Source: Lobosporangium transversale
Taxonomy: Eukaryota > Mortierellomycota > Mortierellomycetes > Mortierellales > Mortierellaceae
Direction: 5' to 3'
DNA length: 64,000 nucleotides
Assembly (NCBI RefSeq): GCF_002105155.1
Contig: NW_019028998.1
Span: 372,001-436,000, forward strand
The position numbers and the translations under genes are program-made. Numbering within the stretch: the stretch's first letter is position 1; each line of letters opens with the position of its first letter. Positions 56,910 to 64,000 of this stretch are shown piece after piece. The notes beneath the pieces are model-generated. The model did not search any database, was not told the DNA's origin, and was given only the letters and a program-made list of their open reading frames with translations.

Positions 56910-59634
56910 TCAAATATATACATGTAAATATTTTTTTTTTTGGCGCTGCCGTTTTTGGTTCCCAGATGTATTTATCGTTCTTTGTAAAGAACAAAACCGT
57001 TCAACTATATCACTTAATTCCCTTGCTGCGTCGGAACTTCTCACAATGCTATCTGAATCATGGAGACTCTTTTTGAGTATCTCCAAAGATTCAGTAACCA
57101 CATCAGCAATCCTCTCCGCCTCAGCAACCTCCTCTGCTTCAGCATCCTCTACCTCCAACAGAGCATCACTCATGCTGGGGTTAACATTCCCTTCCAGGCC
57201 ATCTTGAAAACTCTGGATCATAGCATGTCTATCAGGGACCCTCTCAAGGACATCATGTATGATGTGGAGTGGTGGGTCTGGGTTATCCTTATGAACTTGA
57301 TGCAAAAGATACATATGTCTGCAGGGGCGCTGAAAATACATAAAGTACTGACAGTTACATCTTGAGATAGTTTCATTCGTGGCAACCACGAAATAATATC
57401 CGCCAGATACGGAGAACGAGCGCACACAGTAAACGGTTCGGTCTCCCACTTGCTGCTCGTGAACAATGCGCTGTGGAAGGTCTTCTAGACCATCTAGAAA
57501 TTTTCTTTGGTGAAAGTCATCTCTCTCGCCTTTTAAATGTTGCCCATAGCGTCGCACAGTCTGCATTGCCATCATTTGGTAAAACTCATCTACATCATGA
57601 GTTAAGATATAAACCAATCTATCTCCCCTGCAGTTTGTATAACCTCGTAAGAAGTGCGACTTAAGGTGGTTGTGCCAGGACTCGACGTAATTGTTAGTAT
57701 CCATCCCGGCATAAAACTTTCCCATACGATAACATTTCATCCACCTTCTCCTTCGGTCTTCACTGAGGTACCGTTATCTAAAATAATTCCAGACTTTGCC
57801 CTGATTATGATCCTGCCATTTCAACTCGAATTCTGAAATAAGAGTCTCAGCTCGCGTACGGTTTGGATCAAACAAAATTCTACGGAGCTCCCCCATCGCT
57901 TCCTCCCTCAACTCCTTAGCTGCCTTGTCTTGCGTTGCACAGATAACATTTCGAAGCTTGGTGCTCCAAGCTTTCATAACATGCCATAGACATAAATGAA
58001 CTGTGACTGAGTCTCCAAACGCCAATCGGATTGCTTTGTATTCTGCTCGAGCATCATCAGTGGTGATGTATTCAGGAGAGCCAATGGTTTCTCTGATATG
58101 TTTCAACCATTTTGCCAACGGTACATGGCTATGATCGTTCGTAAGCAAGAAGGCAACTGGGATAGCACTCAGACTTTGTGGGTTCCGCACAATTATGGTG
58201 TAAAGCTGGTGTTTAGAGCGATTTGTTCCATGCGTTGAATCTAGCCCAATGTGTTTAAAATTGGATCCATAAACTGATTTCTGGAACGGCGACATAAACC
58301 CATATGCAAATCTTGCATGATTCACCCCGTCTATTATGATGTGGTAGTCGAGCGTGAATACAGTGAAGCCCTTGTCCTTTAGTTTGTCCATCCAGAGCCT
58401 CATCGAGACTAAGTCATTCTTTTCAAGCTGATTCTGCCCACTTGAATATTTATAATAAATATTGTACACATCCTCATACTTCAGGACATGGTCACGCTGC
58501 AAAGACCCTCTTTGGTGTCGCGAAAATGCCTGGCTGCCAGACAGGTTTATCCTTGTCAGAATCTTTCTTGTACAGAGACCTAAACGGACAAGGTTTCGAA
58601 TTCGTGATTTTGTTTCTTCTGTCACTCTGAGATGTTGAAAGACCTCGAGACTGGCAAGAGTATGCCCAGTGTGCTTGTAGTAATATATCACACGCAGCTG
58701 GCTCCTTTCTCCTCTACTTGCGAACTCTTCCATATTGGGTTTTACGTCATGAACAATTAGTCTGGCTTTACAGCCTACTTTCTTGGTCGGTTTATAAACA
58801 TTGCGAGTTTTCTTGGCTGGCCTCTCAAGTAGTTGATCTTGGTCAGCAATCTTTTTTTTGCGTGGGGCGCCTGCACAGTGGCAGAAATAAAGTTGAAATG
58901 AATGCAGTTTGCCTTTGCTATCATTGTCGTTGATGATTTCAGAGTCTTCATTGTCTTCATTTCTACCATTTATCTCAGAGTTGCCTTTATTCCAAATAAA
59001 AAAGTGATCGCTGCCATCTCGATCCTTCCACAGTTCAAAGTCTCTTTTGTCCACATAGAATACGTGCGGCAAATAATCGTAGTCCTGTTTTTTAATCCTG
59101 AGGCCATCAACAATATCCCTAATCTTAGCCTCTGGGACCATCGACTCAATCCAAGAGTATTCTTGTAGCTGCGCAGACACAATTGTGGAAGCCAGACTGA
59201 TTGCACGAGCCTCCTCATCTTGACTCAACCCCGATATATCCTCTACTTCTTCTACGTTATTTTCAGATGGCGCCTCAACGAAAGTTTTCTTAAGAGATTC
59301 TGTTGCGAGATCATTCCCAGAGGTATTGTCTTCACCGGATGGTTCAACTGGCCCCCACACTATTTCTGGCTCGGAATCTGACACATCCGAAGAATAGTCT
59401 TCACCATCATCACAGTCGTGCTCTTCAGGATCCGTATCAACGTCGGTAGCTTCATCATGATCGTAGAATTCGAAGCCTGGCTCAAGGACCTCTTCAGTTG
59501 CATCCTCACCGTTACTCGAGGCAACTAAGGTATCAGTAGTGAGGACCTATAACTTGCATTAAGAAAAATAATTAACTATAAGCTAACGAACTAATCGAAA
59601 TAGCTAGCATGTTCGTGATATTTATAAATACCAT
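56910..59634 (-). pseudogene. Mutator-like (MULE) transposase with SWIM zinc finger, in-frame stop
   Basis: A long frame runs from 59546 to 56910, interrupted by one TAA at 57774-57776. A first exon of only ATG (59632-59634) spliced to 59546 is possible. The N-terminus is acidic. A zinc-binding-like segment (CHCAGAPRKKK, KVGCKARLIVHD, HTGHTLASLE) precedes the MULE DDE domain: HIGLDSTHGTNRSKHQLYT (Asp), YITTDDARAEYKA (Asp) and VHLCLWHVMKAW. After the stop come TNNYVESWHNHLKSHFLRGY and the SWIM finger CNCQYFMYF then PCRHMYLLH, typical of Mutator transposases. Both halves are in the same frame, so the stop looks like a single nonsense change, and no intron can remove it. Terminal inverted repeats were not found. 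The element is probably immobile unless helped. Confidence 0.8.
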
Positions 59635-60297
59635 TGTGGAAAGGACGGCTATCTCAGAAAGGAAGACAGAGAGTTAGAAATGAAGTAGGCTAATTTGAAT
59701 TTACGCGTTTTTTTTTTTTTTTTTTTTTTAAAAAAAGTAAAAAGGTTACCTGGGACAAGAGATGGACTACAGAAACACGAGAAGGGCCTGAATGGAGTCT
59801 GCAGGAGAGCTATCCTGACATAAATAAAATGGGTAATGAGCGATGGAAGAGGATTAAATGGCGGTGATTCGGAAGTATCAACTGGCAGAAAGGGATGGAT
59901 TTAGCAAAAAGCCTACTACGTCACCTCATTATAAGTTATAACTAAAAACCTTGTGACGGACGAAGGGATAAGCCACACAGCCTGGTGACGAACCTCCTTT
60001 CATCAGCACACCAACTCATTCCTTACAGCAAGCAACATTTAGAAGAGCTGTTTGCTCACTACAGACGACTTACTAAACAGTCTTTCTCTTCTCTCTTTTC
60101 TGTAGCCATAGCCACATGAATACTTGGAAATACCTGGCAAAGGAAGAGGACAGGACAGTAAGTGATGGAAAAATTTATACTAATTCATATTGATCATCAG
60201 TGCTGGAGACATAATTGAGGACTCATTCACATTTTCCTCCTCGGTCTTTCTCTTCATCATAGTTACCTCTCCTTTCATCTAAGGCACCTTGCTGAGC
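59635..60297. other. Region between the MULE and the repeat array
   Basis: It contains the T22-A7 tract (59708-59736) and otherwise unremarkable DNA. No gene seen. Confidence 0.4.
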
Positions 60298-61055
60298 ATT
60301 GAGTCCCTGCCTATCTGGATGCCGCTGAGCATTTGCTCCCCGCATCTGGAGACGTCGCCCAGGACGGTTGGCACGGACTATGCAACTCTGCCCAATGGCT
60401 ATGCAGTCCTAGCCGCTGATCTTGGTTCCACGGCAGTTGGAGAGATACCAATGAGTGAGAGGGACCATATGGTTCGTCGAGCTCACCCCGCACTGGGGTA
60501 CTCAGCGAATTCTTTCTTGTCCTTGCGTATTGCTGAACATTGAGTCCCTGCCTATCTGGATGCCGCTGAGTATTTGCTCCCCGCATGCCGCTGAGTATTT
60601 GCTCCCCGCATGCCGCTGAGTATTTGCTCCCCGCATCTGGAGACGTCGCCCAGGACGGTTGGCACGGACTATGCAACTCTGCCCAATGGCTATGCAGTCC
60701 TAGCCGCTGATCTTGGTTCCACGGCAGTTGGAGAGATACCAATGAGTGAGAGGAGCTACATCGCTCGTCGAGCTCACCCTGCTTGGAGTGGGTGTTCAGC
60801 CAAATTTTGATGTTTTACGCAATGGGTGCCTTTCTGGATATTGAGTCCCTGCCTATCTGGATGCCGCTGAGTATTTGCTCCCCGCATGCCGCTGAGTATT
60901 TGCTCCCCGCATCTGGAGACGTCGCCCAGGACGGTTGGCACGGACTATGCAACTCTGCCCAATGGCTATGCAGTCCTAGCCGCTGATCTTGGTTCCACGG
61001 CAGTTGGAGAGATACCAATGAGTGAGAGGGACCATATGGTTCGTCGAGCTCACCC
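60298..61055. repeat. Nested repeat: three 191-bp units with an internal 25-bp ladder
   Basis: Three near-identical copies lie at 60298-60488 (191 bp), 60539-60780 (242 bp) and 60840-61055 (216 bp), separated by unrelated spacers of about 50-60 bp. Each begins ATTGAGTCCCTGCC and ends TCGAGCTCACC. The length differences are explained by one, three and two copies of an internal 25-bp unit starting GCCGCTGAGTATTTG and ending CCCCGCAT. The unit is richer in G+C than its surroundings. Both strands are open through it, which I attribute to repeat composition, not to genes. Confidence 0.88.
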
Positions 61056-62439
61056 TTCATTGGGTGTCCAGAGTTTCATCTCTTTTGTCGCTTTTTTATC
61101 TATCGATTTTTATCCGCCTGCTTTCTTTTTTTAGTAATGGACCGTGGAAGCAAGATCACGTTGCAAGTAAGCATTGACTGCTATAACGGTAGAGCCGGCA
61201 GAAGAGATCAACCTAGATGCTTGTCTGCTAGGGCCATGGGCTCACCACAGAATCCTTCTTTTGGTCTTTCTCCTCCTCCGTTCATTGTAATTAGGAAGAC
61301 AACCAAGATTGTTCAAATAACATATGAAATACTGTTCACAAACGAGACGAATGATGCATAATTTAGCGTCTTCAACCAAAATGAATAAAAGTCTCTTCTA
61401 CATTCGTCACTCTAAAATAACGTTCGGGATTCAGCAAGTCGAGCTGTAAAAAGACTCCGATATCTTATCCTAATACATAGTCCACGCATAAATCCTCGTC
61501 TGAAAAACTGCTTCCTCTAGTTCTTAAACTAAAAATAAACCTCAATATAAGCGTTATCCCATCTTATTCAACTTGGCAACCTCTTAATATTTTTAATTGG
61601 ATTAATCTAATTTGCAGCCTAGGTGCCAAATATAATGAATTTAGAAGACTCTCTTTGGCAAACCAGTTGTCAAGGAACACCCTCATGATTTGCTTGGCAA
61701 CCTATCTAGTGTTATTTGACCTCTATTTCTTGTTTTTCTGTAAAATTCTCGTATCTTGTTTACTGAGAACTATCCTGTGTTGATGAGAAGCACAGGAGTT
61801 CCTGTTGAACTTGTTGACATCCAACAAAAAAAGGTTTCAACGAGCTTTTTGATCGTGACATTCATCTATAATCCAGTGACAGTAACGGCTAGAGGTGCGT
61901 CAACATATTTATACGATCCTAATGCTTCCTGTCTTTCGACATTTTTATTTAGAGGAAGCCCGCCGATTAAAAGCGAGTTTTAATTGAAAGACTGAAATAA
62001 GGATAAAGCTATTTGCGCGACTCGTACACCCCTTATTTGTACCACCCCCGTGCAAATAAAAATAAAAACTATTTGCAAGGCGTCTTTATTTCATCTACAA
62101 GCGGCAACGTGTATCCTACAGACTACATTATTCTAGCTTTTTTATTTCGAATGAAATAAACAAAGATGAGTCTAGAGTAGTCTAGAAGTATTACTGTTGG
62201 AAGTTGCAGTGCCGTAGGAGCCGCGATACTCATCGCGTTCTGTTGCATATTCCACAGTATGCAATATTATGGTAGAAAAAAATTAGGGTAAAAAACACTA
62301 ATGCGCTAAAAAGATTAGCAGTAGAAATTAGTGGCAATAACGCGCCACACATAGACGCGATAAATCTTTGATTTGAAGTTTTTAAAACGAATTTTTGTCA
62401 TCCTATAGATAGATACGTAATTACCTCCACCAGAAAATG

Positions 62440-62488
62440 AATAAATGCCCCATGGGTGTGATGTGTAGACCCATATCCTGTTCTCACT
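62440..62488 (-). repeat. Dispersed hairpin element, copy B
   Basis: Inverted relative to copies A and C. On the minus strand it begins AGTGAGAACAGGATATG and ends GGCATTTATT. It can pair ATGGGT with ACCCAT around an 11-nt loop. Confidence 0.65.
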
Positions 62489-63562
62489 TACTTTTCTATC
62501 TACAAAATATTTTAACGCTCTATTCCGCTCTACAGTCACCCGAAAGAAAGTCTGGTCAGAGTTTTTTTTTTTTTGAATTCCTGACAAGCAGCTCATTTGT
62601 GATATACAAAAATACTTCACCACCCAAGATGGAATTTACACTTTTATTAATGAGGCCAATGTGGATAATCACTGAAGTTTTTGGGCAGTACATGCTGATT
62701 GAAGAGTACTTCTCTTTAAAATTTTATTTTTTGAGCAAACTTTCTTTCAGGTGATTGTACAATATGAAGCTCTACATGTGCTGCTGAGTATGCGACACTG
62801 CGTGCTTCAGACGACCCAAGGCAGGTTCTGACTATTTTATTGGTGAAAAATCAACCCTGATAATAATAAACTTGGAATGTAATGAGACAAAAATAAGGAT
62901 CTTTATCAATGTAACAAAAAAGAGTGTTTTGGTCTCTTCGCTATCACTATTCTATTAAAGTATTTTAGCTATTTAGATATAGGGATATAGGTAATTATAG
63001 CACGATCGGCTTTGAGTGAGAACTGCCACCAACTATCAAAAGATTAGTAATCTCTCGGGTTACAAACGGGTGAGAGGATAAACATTCCACAAAATAAATT
63101 GAGGTCTACCCATTGCATTTTGGTGAATTTAAACAAAATTTAGTACCGAGGAAACACACTCAAACGCGTCGCTTCTGTTAAAAACCATGTTGTAATCTAT
63201 ATTTCTGTATGCATATATTTTCTCAACTATCCAATTCACACACCCACACATCAAAAGATTGCCCTCTTTCTCGCTCTCCCATCCATCTACAAGACGCACT
63301 GTACAACATCACCAACAAGGTACCACCCAGCAAGAAGAGGGTGATTAAATAGCTTTTACCTCCAAGCAATAAACACAATCAACAATGTCGCTCCTATTTC
63401 CACCATTGATGCCGAAATCTGAGAGCCAATGAATATCTAACGCACGCAAATGTACTGAAGGTGTTGAAACAAAGAGCAACATCTGAATCCATTTTCTGAT
63501 AAAAATAAAACAGTCCATGCATTCACTGATGAAAAGTTTTTGGCAGACAAGATAAATAGTAG

Positions 63563-63611
63563 AGTAAGAACAAGATGTAGGTCTACATACCATACCCATG
63601 GGGTATTTATT
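63563..63611 (+). repeat. Dispersed hairpin element, copy C
   Basis: It begins AGTAAGAACAAGATG and ends GGGTATTTATT. The start contains the near-perfect palindrome ATGTAGGTCTACAT. Weaker similarity to the DNA after copy A continues for about 80 bp. Confidence 0.65.
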
Positions 63612-64000
63612 GAAGTTTTTATCATATTTATCAGAGCATATTAAAAGCATAGCTACAGGTCTGTGTACGAGAAACATAGAGAGAGGTATGTTCAGAAAAA
63701 GTATAAAATGTGCGTCATTAATACAGGATGAATGTCCATAAGCACAAGAAAAGTATTTTCTTTAATCTTTTATGCAATGGGCGCCCTGTAAAGAATGCAA
63801 CAACTGTCTCCATCCCTGTGAGAAATTATAATTTACTATTTTCTTTCGACCTTGAACGTAACTCAGGCAAAGCATTAGATTTTCCAACAAGACAAGAGCC
63901 GACCGCGGCGAGGCCATGATCTTTGGCTCGTTTATTTTATTTCTTTGGCATTTATAATATCATGAGGTTTTATATGTGCTGTGCCTTGTGTGTATACTTG

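Larger units (their letters stand above)
61056..64000. other. AT-rich right end of window without a recognisable gene
   Basis: About 2.9 kb. The open frames (for example 61756-61983 and, on the minus strand, 63345-63677) lack conserved motifs. Two copies of the dispersed hairpin element lie here (62440-62488 and 63563-63611). Probably remnant mobile DNA. Confidence 0.45.

Noticed and set aside
60289-61134. Open frames on both strands through the nested repeat array
   Set aside because: Equivalent frames recur in every copy on both strands and have no homology I recognise. Composition of the repeat explains them.
1-64000. CRISPR arrays, operons, ribosome-binding sites or other prokaryotic signals
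   Set aside because: Genes are intron-rich and eukaryotic. No spaced direct-repeat array of CRISPR type was seen, and no bacterial contamination is suggested.
1-64000. tRNA and rRNA genes
   Set aside because: Scanning by eye for B-box-like GGTTCGANTCC on both strands found no convincing tRNA; a covariance search (tRNAscan-SE, Infernal) would settle it.

Overview
This window looks like nuclear DNA of an early-diverging filamentous fungus, most likely Mucoromycota and plausibly Mortierellomycotina. The evidence is genes with many short GT-AG introns, orthologues of typical fungal genes (SEC31, SEC16, NUR1, LAG1, VMA8, SKP1, a siderophore transporter), the standard genetic code, and long A/T homopolymer tracts in introns and intergenic DNA. 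The clade assignment is an inference from gene content, not a computed placement.

Layout. From 1 to about 45.6 kb the window is ordinary gene-rich sequence. In order it holds: a partial coiled-coil protein (minus); an FHA-domain protein (minus); a PDR16/17-type Sec14 protein (plus); ceramide synthase (minus); a siderophore-type MFS transporter (minus) with a striking cluster of ATCWGATAA sites upstream; an O-fucosyltransferase-like type II membrane protein (plus); a doubtful locus at 16.2-17.1 kb; SKP1 (minus); peroxisomal dienoyl-CoA isomerase (plus); SEC31 (plus); a small secreted protein (plus); an auxin-efflux-family transporter (minus); mitochondrial bL21 (plus); SEC16 (minus); V-ATPase subunit D (minus); and NUR1 (minus). 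SEC31 and SEC16 both act at ER exit sites and lie 7.4 kb apart, pointing towards each other.

From 45.6 kb to the end the window is accessory and rich in mobile DNA. A DDE transposon with inverted ends sits about 36 bp upstream of the NUR1 start codon. It is followed by an intact five-exon gene with a PD-(D/E)XK-like motif, then a decayed gene joining an XPG/FEN1-type flap-nuclease domain to a TnpB/Fanzor-like RuvC-I segment. Next come a small unknown gene, a Mutator-like transposase with an in-frame stop, a nested repeat array, and AT-rich DNA. A roughly 49-bp sequence able to form a hairpin lies just downstream of the XPG-RuvC gene and recurs twice near the right end of the window.

Most interesting. 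(1) The XPG plus RuvC fusion and the dispersed hairpin element next to it are a candidate eukaryotic TnpB/Fanzor-related element; this copy is broken. (2) The dense ATCWGATAA cluster predicts iron-GATA repression of the siderophore transporter. (3) A poly(A) tract flanked by a perfect 13-bp direct repeat looks like a retrotransposition scar with no body. Exon boundaries were read by eye from splice signals and reading phase; most multi-exon models close in frame across every junction, but none has transcript support.
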